NCBI GenBank assembly: GCA_907164885.2 | Contig: OU015498.1 | Location: forward strand, 123,089,727-123,153,726 | Source: Dolomedes plantarius | Taxonomy: Eukaryota; Arthropoda; Arachnida; Araneae; Dolomedidae | DNA length: 64,000 bases | Direction of reading: 5' to 3' | Shown here: positions 41,217 to 52,446 of the stretch, in pieces | Layout: each line of letters begins with the position of its first letter | Position numbering within the stretch: position 1 is the first letter of the stretch | Notes under the pieces: model-generated | What the model was told of the DNA's origin: nothing | The model's database searches: none | The model's input: only the letters and a program-made list of their open reading frames with translations | Position numbers and translations under genes: made by a program

Positions 41217-43085
41217 TTAGAAGACAAATTCTTCTTTGTCATCACTGGTTATTATGTTAGTACAATCCATTGGTTCAGAATTTGCGACAGAAGATACATT
41301 TAAACTTTTTTTAACAAAGTTATCCAAGGTGGTTTGAACAGCCAGGGCTGTGCTTAGGGATGGGCAAACTGGGAAACCGCCCAGGGCCGCTAAAAATTTA
41401 GGGCCGCCATTTTTATTCCTCATCGCAACACTTTTCTAAATGTTACGGGGTTTTTAAGAAATCCCTCATGTTTCGCGGTTTCTATAATTCAACTTATAAA
41501 AAAATATATGTTTCGATTTTTTGAAAAGAATCGTAGAAAGAATCTTAATTGACAAACAACCCTTTTGATTCGAAAAATTTCTCGGTTAGAAAAACATGAA
41601 TTATCTTCAATTTAGTTATAGTAAAACCTTGATTATCAATCCTTTTTTTCCCATATTTTTATTAACTCGCTTTCTTGTTTGTGTGTGTGTTTGTCCAGTA
41701 CAAATCTTGCAATCGAATTTTAACTAACTTCCCGACTACCTAGACATTTGAAACTTTTAGAATAGCTCAGAACACGATGACAATGCATTATTTTAATACT
41801 TTTAGCCATCTTTAAGTAGAATTGATTTCATTTTCAGTTAATTTTGTTTCGTACACTGGTGCAGTCATCTATCGGCCGGGACAGGAACGTAAAGTTAAAC
41901 GCAAGTTAACTTAAAATTAACTTCATTTTATTTCAAGTTGATGGGATAATTCATCAAAAAAAATTTTAAAAAGTATTTATTAATACATAGAATTGCCAAG
42001 TTTATGTGATTCAACAGAAAATTTAAAAACATGGTATATAAAAAGTTCTTTTTATCTTGTAATTTTTCAATATCAGTTTCTACTATCTGTCAGTCACTAT
42101 ATACAGTCATTTGAAGAATTACAAACCGTTTTGTTGGAATCTGTCCGTTTTCACGGAATAGTTGCAAACTGAGAAAAACGTGAACATATCTTTGTGAACG
42201 AATACTAATACCATTTGGTCAAATGTTTGATCTGTTCAAAGCAAACAATAGACAAGACATTTCTCCAGGGAGAGTAATACAAGTAAGTAAATGCGCTCCA
42301 AATCTGTTGGGAAGAAAGGGGTCTGAAGGCTGAAGGAGTGGGGTAAACAAAAAATGGCTTTTAGTTGTTCTCTCTATCATTATAATGGATTTTATTTCCC
42401 ACTTCTTGAAAAACTGAAAATAATACAAAGCAGGCAAAATCAGTATGCTTTGAATACGGATTGTACGCCTGTCTTCCTTGGCACTTATATCTAATGAAAA
42501 TGATATCTCATCTTTGGACTTTTTACTTATAATAGACAATTTTGCTGCTCGGAAAGCAAGAAAAAGTGCTTTGTAACCAACAAATTCATACATGTAAGTA
42601 TTTGTTTTTAACAATTTACATTTTCTAAATCGTGTAAATAATTTTTCCATTGTTTCATAATTCATAAAAATTTATTAATTTTATATTTTAGTGGACCAAT
42701 TGTAATTTCATGTATAATTTTTTTTTACGTAGCTAGAATGTAGGTTTTTTAGTATCGAAACGTAATATTTCAAAAATAATTAGTAAAATCAGTAGTTTCT
42801 TCGGGGGGGGGGGGGGATCGGGGTTGTCTTACAAGATCCATTACTCAGTACGTAGGGAAATTTGATTGCCAGTAAATGTGTTTCGCCCAGGGTCGCTAAA
42901 ACCCTAAGCACGCCCCTGTGAACAGTTTGCGTCTTCTTTTCCTTGTATATTGTCTAGTACAAAGCCAGATTTTCCCGAATGCGACTATTGACACTTCTAA
43001 ATCTTTCTTTATTTGAATCCATTGCTTCTAATTGTTGTAGTTTTTTATTAATATAAGGAAAAGCTGAAACCATTCCTGAAGCCAA
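41217..43085 (-). pseudogene. Tigger transposase C-terminus, interrupted by hAT insertion
   Basis: Read on the minus strand, the distal piece (about 42919-43080) has KKLQQLEAMDSNKERF and RENLALY. After the hAT insertion the frame family resumes at 41342 with QTTLDNFVKK and ends at a stop at 41217. 'YKEKK...VQTTLDxFFKK' is a typical C-terminal tail of Tigger/jerky-type DDE transposases. The hAT target-site duplication lies in the codons between the two pieces. A stop codon is also present just before the insertion, so the gene was probably already dead or died soon after. Confidence 0.72.
41343..42918. mobile_element. 1.6-kb hAT-like element nested in the Tigger
   Basis: The left end is CAGGGCTGTGCTTAGGG and the right end, reverse complemented, is CAGGGGCGTGCTTAGGG. 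The flanks TGAACAGC (41335-41342) and TGAACAGT (42919-42926) match at 7 of 8 bases, the hAT signature. CGCCCAGGG recurs near both ends. No hAT transposase is visible. A 148-codon frame on the minus strand (42219-42665) has no recognisable domain. The part 41657-42067 is shared, inverted, with the Helitron at 56747-57971. Confidence 0.87.
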
Positions 43086-43319
43086 TGAAGGTTTATTTGA
43101 TTTATTGTGTGGATATCGAAACTATTGTATCAGACATTCTCATTATTGCGTCACAAATTTTTGCAGTATTGCAGAATATTGCATCATATTTTTTAATTAT
43201 TATGTCATACATATAGGTATGTACTGTACATTCGAGGAACAGTATTGTTGAGAATTTTCTTTTATTTAAAAATTTCAGTCGTAAGTTCGAGCGGTCGTAA
43301 GTCGAGGAATACCTGTACA

Positions 43320-44400
43320 TAAGAAAAACTCTTCAAATTCCGTTTATTGAATTTTATGTAAAAGTGCACGGTTAAAATAAAGAAAGGAAGAATTCTTATT
43401 TGTCTCATTACTTTATCAGCACGTTAGGAGAACAGAAATGCAGGAAAATAATCTTTTGTGAAACTTTAGCAGGTAAAATTCTTTACTTAATAACAATTCT
43501 ATAGTCCACCTTATACTTTATTGTATATCAAGTTACTATATTATGGATGCATTAATGATCTGTTTCTTATTGTCAGAAACTTATTAGAAAGCAAACTCAG
43601 AGAGTTATGTTTACAAATAAATAACTACGGTAGTAAACTTGTTACATCAAAGAAGAAATGACAACAAAACATGACGCACCCAATATGGTTGTCCTTCAGC
43701 TGTTGATGGGTGGCTCGACAGAAAAAACCTGTATTAGTTCCACGTATGACGTCAAAATCCGACCTTTTTATGTTTGAATTAAGGACGTTTATTTTTTCCT
43801 GTTTAGATTACATTATATTCGAGGGACGTTTTATGACGTCATACGTAGAAGACCGAAGGCAAACAAAAAAATGTCGCCCTTTATCGTCTTTAAAATATTC
43901 TCGAACAAATTTTGCCAAAAACAAAGTTTAAACTCATCGGTTGGTTATATAATCCAACAATGCTAAACATTAATGGCCAAATTTCTGATTGAGTTATAAA
44001 TTAGAAAAAAAAATCATCTAGTCTAGCGAAACCCTTCAAAACATAATTTGTATACATAAGCACTACACTTTGGGATTCTATGGTCATGACAACTGCAGAC
44101 GGTGTACCACGCAATGTAATAATGAGAAAGAAAGATTGGTTCAAAATGAGCAAATTTCATAAATTCGACTCGTCAGTCGAAAATCCTAGTCTGGACTTGG
44201 TGAAATGTGGGAGGAGTAAAACGTCGAAATTGTCCTCGACCTTAAAATCCTTCCTACAAAGGAATCTGCTTCTTTGCAAATACGATAATAAAATATTTCG
44301 GTGAAGCATAAGAAGAGTGAGTGTTTTAGGTTCTATGCTTGCATATAAGATTAATAAAATGATAAGATGAATTTGTCAATACATTATATCTTACACACAT
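43320..44400. other. non-coding stretch containing an inverted CRE pair
   Basis: AT-rich. The only structure I see is the inverted pair ACGTATGACGTCA at 43740-43754 and TGACGTCATACGT at 43836-43848, each with a full CREB/ATF consensus TGACGTCA. About 80 bp separate the two. It may be a small MITE or a regulatory pair; no gene is visible next to it. Confidence 0.4.
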
Positions 44401-44401
44401 T

Positions 44402-44435
<34 letters not shown>

Positions 44436-44437
44436 AA
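44402..44437. repeat. (TA)n(TG)n microsatellite
   Basis: TA tract that turns into a TG tract. Confidence 0.9.
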
Positions 44438-44675
44438 TGTGTATCCTTAACTTCATGAGTATGGTCATCTGTGCTTTACGACGAACAGACTGGGAAACTT
44501 GGAACTACAATTCAAAGCTAATTTCAGATGTTTACAAACACCCATGATAATAGTCGAAGACATACTCTGGCACAGAGGGTCAGCATCTTAGCGGTTTTCC
44601 TATTCTTGTCTGGGTTGTACGCATGGAAGTATAACAAAAATCTAAAGAATACTTTAAAAATGCAAAAGTAATTTA

Positions 44676-44676
<1 letters not shown>

Positions 44677-44751
<75 letters not shown>
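44677..44751. repeat. (TA)n microsatellite
   Basis: About 37 TA units directly before the MITE at 44752; the tract continues after it at 44892-44926. Confidence 0.95.
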
Positions 44752-44754
<3 letters not shown>

Positions 44755-44888
44755 TTGGCTCTCTGTTTAACGACGATCTCTATTTAAAGACGATATTTCC
44801 CAGTCCCGGCCCCTCCGACGTTATGGGAAATGTTACTTTTTCACAAATTCTGTTTAAGGACGATGAAAGTCGTTAAACAGAGAGCCAA

Positions 44889-44891
<3 letters not shown>
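44752..44891. mobile_element. 140-bp Tigger-type MITE with perfect 24-bp TIRs
   Basis: The left end CAGTTGGCTCTCTGTTTAAC continues with GACG; the right end is its exact reverse complement. Two internal relatives of the TTTAA-GACGAT word lie near each end. It sits inside a (TA)n tract, so the TA target duplication is implied. The CAG start and TA target fit Tigger/pogo. Confidence 0.92.

Positions 44892-44926
<35 letters not shown>
44892..44926. repeat. (TA)n microsatellite
   Basis: Continuation of the tract interrupted by the MITE. Confidence 0.95.
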
Positions 44927-44929
<3 letters not shown>

Positions 44930-44930
<1 letters not shown>

Positions 44931-46075
44931 GCATACCCACCCACACACAGAGAGAGGGGGGGAAGGGCATCCGGTGTTTTGTTTCAAGCATTTTACAACA
45001 AATCCTAATTTTCAACATTGAAATCCTAATTTTTACTTTACAAGTAGCTTTACTAAGGCTACCTCGAACAGAAAGTAATACATCAGTGCTATTAAACAAT
45101 CAGAACCTAATTACAATAAGCAAGTTACCCTAATATCAATAAATCTGTAAAAAATTCCGAGAATCAACAGCAACAAAGGGTTAAAAGCTACGCCACAAAT
45201 TCTTATCTGAAGATAATCAAATGCCTATTTTAAGTTTTTTCATAGATATTAATACCTTCACAGTTCATTGATACCACAAATTACTTTGATTATTATCTGT
45301 TGCACAATAAAAAGCTCAGAATTAGAAGAACAGAAGAATCTGGTGAAATCTCTCACTGTCTAAAAACGTGATCGTTTATTTAGTTTGCGTTACGGTTGCC
45401 TGACACTATTTACGCACTGTTTCTGAGAGTTGAAATTAACTGTTATCACTTACTTTATCGTAAATACCTGCATAAAATTAAGCCGAGCAGTTTGAATACA
45501 AAATGATTAAAAAAACACACACGTGCCCAAAGATTTATGAGATTAACTGATACGTACATAATTTCTTGGTCATAGATTCCCTGACTGTTTTTCTTCTACT
45601 ATATAAAATAAAATATAAACTGATATTCCTGGAGGGATTTTCGTCGTTGTTTCAAAATATAAAAATAGATTAATCTTGTTGGATATAATTTAAAAGAGTA
45701 ATTTTTGATTTGTTTCAAAGGCGGTGAAATGTTTTCTTTATTCAAACAAATAATTTTACCCCAATTATCTTCTTTACATTACTTTACCATTACAGGCGGC
45801 AGCATATATGATGTTCGTTCAGCATATATTGTTTGTTCGCCAGGGACGTTTTGGCTCCCACACTATCCCCCAAACTCTCCAGTATCTCTTCAAAGTACAG
45901 CTAAGGTTAATTTCTTCAGTGCCTTAAGTTGATTTCTTAAGTGCAAATGTTCAACCGTTTTTGAGTAACCACAGTCTGACTGACAACATTTTGTGTTGGT
46001 TTTGGTACGCAAAGAAAGGTTCGCCATCCCTCTGAGAGTAAAAAGTTTGTTACAAAACAAGAATTATCCCCGAGA
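44930..46075. other. non-coding stretch, nothing recognised
   Basis: AT-rich DNA with a GA/G-rich patch at about 44948-44968. No coding frame or transposon end. Confidence 0.4.
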
Positions 46076-46083
46076 GACGACAG

Positions 46084-46239
46084 CAGTGGCGCACACTGGA
46101 TTTTTTCTTGGGGCGGGGGGGGGGGGGGCGAGATGAACGGATAAAATATTTATAATGCAAAATCAATATTCATAATGCAATTTCTATTTCTTTGGGGGGG
46201 GGCAGAGCAACCTTGGGTGCCCCGCTGGATACGCCACTG
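46084..46239. mobile_element. hAT MITE, family 'CAGTGGCGCACCC', copy 2, perfect 8-bp TSD
   Basis: The ends are CAGTGGCGCACACTGG and, reverse complemented, CAGTGGCGTATCCAGCGG. The flanks are GACGACAG on both sides (46076-46083 and 46240-46247). The interior keeps the internal words of the copy at 20314-20493, inverted: CATAATGCAAT-type motifs and G homopolymers. Confidence 0.93.
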
Positions 46240-46252
46240 GACGACAGTTTAT

Positions 46253-46255
<3 letters not shown>

Positions 46256-46290
<35 letters not shown>
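46256..46290. repeat. (TA)n microsatellite
   Basis: TA tract between the MITE and a SINE. Confidence 0.93.
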
Positions 46291-46292
<2 letters not shown>

Positions 46293-46299
46293 TCCTCAT

Positions 46300-46462
46300 C
46301 GCGAATCCTTTGGTTTCTTCATTCATTATGGGAACACCATATAGATGAGCCAAAACTGCTCGTTGGACAGCTAGTGGACAGCATAGGGACGTCCATGCCT
46401 TATCCGGGATTCGAACCCAAGCCTTCACCGTGGAAGCCTGAAACGCTAATCACGATCAGCTA
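46300..46462 (-). mobile_element. tRNA-derived SINE
   Basis: On the minus strand it opens TTAGCTGATCGTGATTAGCG, with an A-box-like TAGCTGATCGTG. About 40 nt later comes GGGTTCGAATCCCGGA, a perfect B box in a T-arm context. The distal part has the word GGTGTTCCCATAATG, related to the GGTGCCCCCAT motif of the SINEs at 55370 and 62403. All fit a polymerase III-transcribed SINE. No clear tail was found. Confidence 0.75.
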
Positions 46463-46751
46463 AAAATATTAAGTGGAGGATATTACAGTCGAACCCCGTT
46501 ATAACGAACTTCCAGGGACCAAAGGTTTTGTTCGCTATATCCGAACCATTAAGAAAAATACTGGAGTTCACAAAATGCATAACTCATTAGTTGCTATGTA
46601 TATTCAATAATGATGTACTGAAAGAAAGATAAAATCTATTAAAAATGATCATTAATGAATTAAATTGATTAAAATCGACTACATTAAACTGACACAATAC
46701 TAAGTAAATTAACTAAAAATGCAGACAAATGGAAATAAATTTATTGTACCT

Positions 46752-47120
46752 TTAATTGTTGCTCACTGTTTTGATACAGAAATAATCGGTAATCTTTTGC
46801 TGACGTGATGCCGATTTCAAAAACATTTTATGGATTTCTTTGTCCAATACATCAAATGACTCCAACACTCTTTCTTCCACTGTTTGTGTAGACAAAAACT
46901 TATTAATTACACGCATCGCTGCTGTAGCATCTGTTACGGTGGGAATTTCGTCATTTATGTGCTACACTTCATCTGCATCAAATGCAGAATCTTCGATTTC
47001 AGAATGATTCATTTCAATTTCTTCCACAACAAGTTCATCAGTCAGATTTTCACATGTAATGACTTCATCATCACATGTTTCGAACAATGAGGAATTTGCA
47101 CATGTGGGGAAAATGCTCAT
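46752..47120 (-). pseudogene. Tigger transposase, C-terminal third
   Basis: A minus-strand frame of 123 codons from an ATG at 47120 to TAA at 46752, with one internal TAG at codon 53. It contains IPTVTDATAAMRVINKFLST, then VLESFDVLDKEIHKMF and ARQQKITDYF-like SRQQKITDYF. The combination of 'TVTDALAALR', acidic upstream stretch and 'QQKITDYF' is the standard tail of Tigger/CENPB-like DDE transposases. DNA-binding and catalytic domains are missing. The long acidic region (residues 15-52) is normal for the family. Confidence 0.88.
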
Positions 47121-47485
47121 TTCTATTTTTTATTAACAGATTGGTTATCAAATTGTTCGAAAACATCAATTAAAACGTATATATAGATCTAAATAATAAG
47201 AATTTTAAATTTAAAATAAGCCAAAAGTGTTGAAAAATCATGCGACCTCAAAACGCTACGTGATTGGTTCTGACGTCACTATGCACCATGCTTCAATGTT
47301 TACATTTGTCTAGCGCGAGATTCTACGTTTCCTCCTCTTAAACTAACATTTTAAAATCATATTTTTTTTTCTAATTTGGTTTAATTTTTCTAATTTTAGT
47401 TTGTGGCTATTGTTTATTCCCCCTTTTTTTTAAATTATATTCTATCGTCGTCTTTATTCTTAGTTTTATTTCTGTTTTGTTTACC

Positions 47486-47653
47486 ATGGCGTTATTACCC
47501 GGTTTTGCAAAAGGGCACTCTGACAACCTGCCTAAAATGGATTCATTTGCAGTGTTTTCCTTTTTGGGAAATAATCCAAGTTTTATGGGAGCAGAAATAC
47601 GAGGATTTAAAGTTCAGAGGGATGTATATATTTGTTTGCATTTTTTATTCTAG
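47486..47653 (+). pseudogene. SWIM/YqaJ-family protein, N-terminal exon-like fragment
   Basis: An ATG in a good context (TTACCATGG) opens MALLPGFAKGHSDNLPKMDS, then FAVFSFLGNNPSFMGAEIRG and FKVQ. From memory this is how many arthropod proteins with a SWIM zinc finger followed by a YqaJ-like recombinase domain begin. The family sequence ends after about residue 46, where an intron or a deletion must begin; the frame itself runs to a TAG at 47653. The exonuclease domain is absent from the window. Confidence 0.58.
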
Positions 47654-48178
47654 TTATGTAATGTAGATTGTAGAACGCTGACGTGCGTTGTACTTTACAC
47701 AAACTTTAAAGTTACACATTGTTTATGCGTATTATTAAATTAATATCGTACTCTAAAAGTTTAATAAACAGCTTCTATTATTATTCATTCATAGTACATG
47801 TTTAATTTTGTAGAATTAATTAGCTCTGCAACATTACAAGTAGTGTCTGTTATAGGATATTTAGTATTTTTAATTGTGTATTAAAAAGTTGACAGAAATT
47901 AAAAACACTACCAAATTTACGAATGTGTTCAGTGTTCTGCATTCATATCATAGAAATATGTGTATTTTAAATGGTAAAGGAATTATAATAAATCTGAACT
48001 ATGCATGATAATTAAACTTTTGACTAATCACATACTAAGTGGTGCAAAGAAACACATGTTTACTACTCAAAATAATTTTAAACAATCCTCTAACTCCATA
48101 ATTTTGTGTTTTAAAAACACATTTTTAAATTAATGCTTTAGTACTTAGAAAGTTACTTTTACTTAGATTTGGACGATA

Positions 48179-48477
48179 AGGCTATGGAGATAATGCTGTA
48201 GGATATGTTCAGGTAAAAAGGGATGGAGACATCTGTACAGTCAATGCAAGGGTGACACCAGAACATAATGTCACAAAAAAGACTTACAGTGTGGAACTCA
48301 AGTTGAATGAAAAGGAAGAAAATGTCCTTTCCGTCCAATGCAATGATTGTGCAGCATCTTTGGATGAGTTCCTTTATGTATTATATTTAATTTTATCTAA
48401 AAGTTTTAATGATAGTGTGTTTGGGGTAGATACAATAGACCATCCATGGTTAGCTTTCCCCGCTTTAAGTAATTTAT
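48179..48477 (+). pseudogene. SWIM/YqaJ-family protein, second fragment
   Basis: The frame YGDNAVGYVQVKRDGDICTV is followed by NARVTPEHNVTKKTYSVELK and VLSVQCNDCAASL. It is the conserved block before the SWIM zinc finger (CxC...CxH) of the family whose N-terminus lies at 47486. The first two cysteines of the finger (CNDC) are present. The sequence then diverges, so the CxH half and the downstream YqaJ nuclease are missing. Both fragments are on the same strand, separated by about 520 bp, consistent with an intron in the original gene. Confidence 0.62.
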
Positions 48478-48679
48478 AAATAATTAGAAATACTTCAGCA
48501 GTTATAAAAAAATCTTTTTAATACAATACTTTATACATTTTATGTAAAAAACTAGCACCCAAAACTAGTGTAAAAAGATTAATTAAAAATAAACTTATAA
48601 AATAATTAATATATTTTATGCTTTTGTCACATTTTGCACACAAATTGTATTTATTTTAAAATTTCATCACCTACCCCCA

Positions 48680-49456
48680 ACCCAGCATCTGGTGAATTCC
48701 ATTGTAACGGACGAAACATTCACACACAAAATAAATAATAAAAAGATTATGAGATGCATATTAATGCTTCAAAATAGGAGAGTATTATTTTTTCCTGATA
48801 AAAACTAAAGATAAACTTGACAGGTTTCAAAATTTATTTCTGGTGTATTTAAGCTGAAAAAAAAATCTTTAATGTAACGGATGCTACATAAAATAGAACA
48901 TCATTTGTACTATAGCATCATAAGATAAAAAAATCTGTGAATCTATTATGTCAATTTGTTCAAAAATTTTAAAAATAACATCACAAGACATGCCTGTAAT
49001 TTATCAGAACCTTGACATAAAAAATCAGTCATTTTTTTCTGTAATGAAAAATATTAAAACTATTTGTAACAGATGTTACATATAATACATGATGCTGCAA
49101 CTGTACCCTTAACTAGGCTATTTATATTCAAAACAGTCACAAACATGCATTTATTTTACTTTTATAGTTTTTACATTAATATTAAATTTACTCCAATTAA
49201 ATTCAGTGGCATAATTTACGTAAGTAATAAGGTATAAAAATAATAATTTTACTTGCTAAAAAAACTTACAAATAGATATTTTCCCATTACATCCCCTACA
49301 AAACAAACTTAATATAAGGAAAAAGCAATAGTACGTTCTAGTTCTAGAGGTCATAAGCTTTCCAATGATATATAACACTTAATAATTTGTTTAAAATGAT
49401 TTTCTTTCGTAATGGTTTCATGTTAGGTGGAATTCACCATCTGGAGAATATAACTC
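48680..49456. repeat. possible nested inverted-repeat unit
   Basis: CATCTGGTGAATTCCA at about 48688 and TGGAATTCACCATCTGG at about 49429 form a short imperfect inverted pair. The region between carries GTAACGGATG / GTAACAGATG words several times. It may be an internal MITE or subterminal repeats of the surrounding element. Confidence 0.35.
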
Positions 49457-50374
49457 ATAACAAAACTCGTTGTGTTTACAAATATATTTAAATATTTATT
49501 TAAGTGGAAAATGTCAAAACTTGTATTTTAAATTCATATTTGCTGCAATGATTTGGCAAATCATCTGTATCACATTAAAACTCACAATTATAGCTAAATT
49601 AAAAAATTATTGAATGAGGATTTTTTTTTTCGTCGCGTTTCATTGTATCTGTCCATGATTTCCTTTTGACATTATCTGTTGGAACACTAAAAAAAAGCTT
49701 TCCAGGTGTATTTACCGTTGTGCTTGTGCAGCAAGGTACTAAACAATATTTAAAATTTTCTGTAACACACTTTGACATCTTAAAAATAAAGAAAAAACAC
49801 TAGATATCAAACTCAAACTACGCAACACAATCCAAACACCGAAGTAAACAAATTCGCCATAGTGCATTGTGACGTCACATGTATCCGCGTAGGAAAAGTA
49901 GCGTTTTTGAGACAAAGTAAATAGTGCGCGTTTAAAAACAAATTATGTTAACTTTTAGAGTTCTAAAACTAAAAAAAAAAGATGCTTTCGATCATATTTT
50001 TCTATTTTCTATATCATAAATGTAAAATAAAAAAACGTGCAAATTCCTCATTGCACGTCACAATCTGAGAATGATGAAATTTTGTGCTTTTCTATCCACA
50101 TCGTGATAGGTAAATCTTCATATCTTCAACATTCTTTGCTTCTTCAACATTCGTTGTATCTTCAACATTCTCAAAAAGTTTAAAAAGTTTTAAAAATTCA
50201 GTTGTCGACTGAAAAAATGTTCGGTATAGCCGATTCTTAAGATTTCGGAGGTTTGCTATAAAAGAATAAATTAGCATTAAACACAATAGGAAAGCGGAGG
50301 GACCAAAATTTTCGTTCGTTATATCCGGGAGTTCGTTATATACCAGATTCGCTATAACAGGGTTCGACTGTAGT

Positions 50375-50610
50375 TTTATGTGACATATCTAGGAGGGAAA
50401 TTAATTTTAGCAGTGCATAGCAGGGAATAAGTTAACATCAGAGGTAACAGTTTCCACACACTTCTTCAGCACCGAACCCCTTCATAAAAATAAATTCTTC
50501 ATAACATTCAGAAACCATATAAAACTGCAAAACTAACCACTTTTGTTAGCAAACGCACTGCTTTTTCGCCAACTGTTCGTGAAATTTTATCGGTCTTAAT
50601 GGCATGTTGT
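50375..50610. other. short non-coding spacer
   Basis: No feature seen between the Tigger and the first Helitron. Confidence 0.4.
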
Positions 50611-50614
50611 GCTT

Positions 50615-51673
50615 TATCTATATGGTAGCCGGGCTTCGCCCGTCGGTTTAGGGACCCGCTCCCTACAGCAATCATTGTCAGAGAATGGAAACACTAAAAA
50701 ACAACGAATAAAAGTATTTAAATTTTGTGGTGCAACAATAAATATGTGTCACACTCAATACAGCGCATACTGTATCAGTCTCGTGGCGCCATCTAGCGGA
50801 CCTGAGCGCAAATAGAATAAAATAATTGTATAAAAAATTGAATCAATTAATCTGAAGTGTGTATAATATTTTTAAACTATCTTAATATTATTAAAAGAAG
50901 TAATAAGATTTTAATAAAATTTATTTCTTTTATAATAGAAATGTTTTTTTCGGTGTTTTTAATTGCATAATCACGCTGTGAAAGAATCACGCTTTGGATC
51001 TTTTATTTCTTGTCTTTTATTGCATGACCTAGTCTTGCTTGTCTTTTATTGTATTACCCAGGAAAAACAATCCCTTGTAGAATTATATTTCTTCCATATA
51101 ATTCTTATATGCATTTAACATTTTAATTTTTATTAAACAATTTTGAGATTATTTCCATAGCAGTTCAGTATTGAAAAAACCCTAATGTTTAAGTATTAAC
51201 TTGTATAACCTAGTTAAATATTTATCTAATAAAATGACACTAGAGGAAGTCGTTCTTTTCAATTGCTTTATTAGTTTCAGTTAATTTCTTAATACAGCAC
51301 TCAACTGTAATCAGAACCGAAAGATGGCGCCACGGCCTAAACTCTCCCCTGATGATCTCAAGATTAGAATCCAAATAACTCTAAAACTATTGAAGTAACA
51401 GATTAAGTGTACTCAGAAAAATTATCAGTTTTTAAAGCTCTTTCCAAATATGTAACATTTATGTACTTTCATGAAAAAAAAATACCATTTTCAAATATGC
51501 CGGACAGACGGCTGAGAGGCTCTTCAATTTCTGGACTCACCCTTCAAAAATATTTGGTTTTTTTATTAATTAAAAATTAACGGTAATAAAATTTAAAATT
51601 CGGGCTTCGAGGTGCACATGTTCAGACTCTTCACTACCCGTGTGCCAAATTTCACAGTTGTCAGTTTTATAGA
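50615..51673 (-). mobile_element. Helitron-like element, minus strand
   Basis: On the minus strand a 5' end A|TCTATAAAACTGACAACTG lies at 51673, and a GC-rich hairpin (CGGGCGAAGCCCG, about 50630-50642) lies near the 3' end. A 5' TC and a 3' subterminal hairpin without TIRs fit a Helitron. The final CTRR-T could not be identified with certainty, so the 3' border is approximate. The 1.06-kb interior is AT-rich and non-coding, so it would be non-autonomous. GATGGCGCC words near 50790 and 51325 form an inverted pair. Confidence 0.5.
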
Positions 51674-52446
51674 TTCGTCTGTAGCCCGCACACACATATA
51701 CATACACATATACACACACACGGACACTTGCTTTTATAAGTATAAATATAAAACAGTTCCGTAACTGACTGACTTACTGGCATACAACGCACAGACCAAA
51801 CCGCTGGACCTAAAGGGCTGAAATTTTGCATGGCGATTCTTCTTATAGTGTAGGGGTGCACTAAGAAAGATTTTTGAAAAATTCTTTTTAGATTTTTTAT
51901 ATTAAATTTTTAAGCTGTTTTAGTAACCTTTTTTTAAGTTTGCATTTAAAATAATAATTTGAGGGTTATAAAATTTATATCACAAGAAATATCGTAAAAA
52001 TTCCTTTAAAATGACATCTTTTTCGAATCTTTACCTCCATTTTCTGATTTTTGGTGAATTTTTAAAGATTAATTTTTAGAATTTAATTTATTAAATGCTG
52101 ATCACGTGATTTCTTTTCTGGTAAAATAAATAAATTTATCGTCACGTGCATAACAACTAAATAGACAAAAAAAAATTTTTTTTCTTGCTAATGCGGCAGA
52201 CGATTGTAGTACATTATTCCAAAAAAATATTAAAATACAGTAAATGATATTATGTTCCTCAAACTGTACTATATTAACTGTATTACTATATTCTTTAATA
52301 TTTCCTATTACATTTAATTTGAATATTTTCTTCTACATTATTTTGTCTATTAAAAATATCTCTTACGATTTTTTATAAATATATTTTTTTGGTTTTTTTA
52401 CATCAATTGTATACATTGATCATCGTATTTATTATAAATATATATA

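Larger units (their letters stand above)
41085..43315 (-). mobile_element. Tigger/pogo element (TIR CAGRTATTCCTCGACTTACG), split by a hAT element
   Basis: The left end is CAGATATTCCTCGACTTACG and the right end, reverse complemented, is CAGGTATTCCTCGACTTACG. Both are flanked by TA (41083-41084, 43316-43317), as for Tigger/pogo. An internal second motif, GGTCGTAAGTCGAG, repeats near both ends. The 1576-bp element at 41343-42918 lies inside; the Tigger part alone is about 650 bp and keeps only the end of its transposase. Confidence 0.92.
47247..49912 (+). mobile_element. 2.7-kb TIR element with SWIM/YqaJ-associated coding debris (ISL2EU-like?)
   Basis: The left arm reads CCTCAAAACGCTACGTGATT, then TGACGTCACTATGCACCATG and TTTACATTTG. 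The right arm, reverse complemented, reads CTCAAAAACGCTAC, then TGTGACGTCACAATGCACTA and TTTGTTTACTTCGG. The arms match over about 70 bp with a few gaps. Coding remnants on the plus strand belong to the protein family often found with YqaJ-type exonuclease in arthropods. ISL2EU transposons are known to carry a YqaJ protein, so that placement is possible. The exact ends and target duplication could not be fixed. Confidence 0.68.
46486..50370 (-). mobile_element. Tigger/pogo element (TIR CAGTCGAACCCCGTTATAAC) with large nested insertion
   Basis: The left end is CAGTCGAACCCCGTTATAAC and the right end, reverse complemented, is CAGTCGAACCCTGTTATAGC. Both ends are followed by a second GTTCGxTATATCCG motif, and both are flanked by TA (46484-46485, 50371-50372). 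The transposase C-terminus lies at the left on the minus strand. A 2.7-kb foreign element (47247-49912) fills the middle. Without it the Tigger is only about 1.2 kb, so its N-terminal half was already lost. Confidence 0.92.

Noticed and set aside
42219..42665. 148-codon minus-strand frame in the hAT-like element
   Set aside because: No hAT, zinc-finger or other motif; it runs through repeat sequence with no start or splice context. I left it as unassigned.
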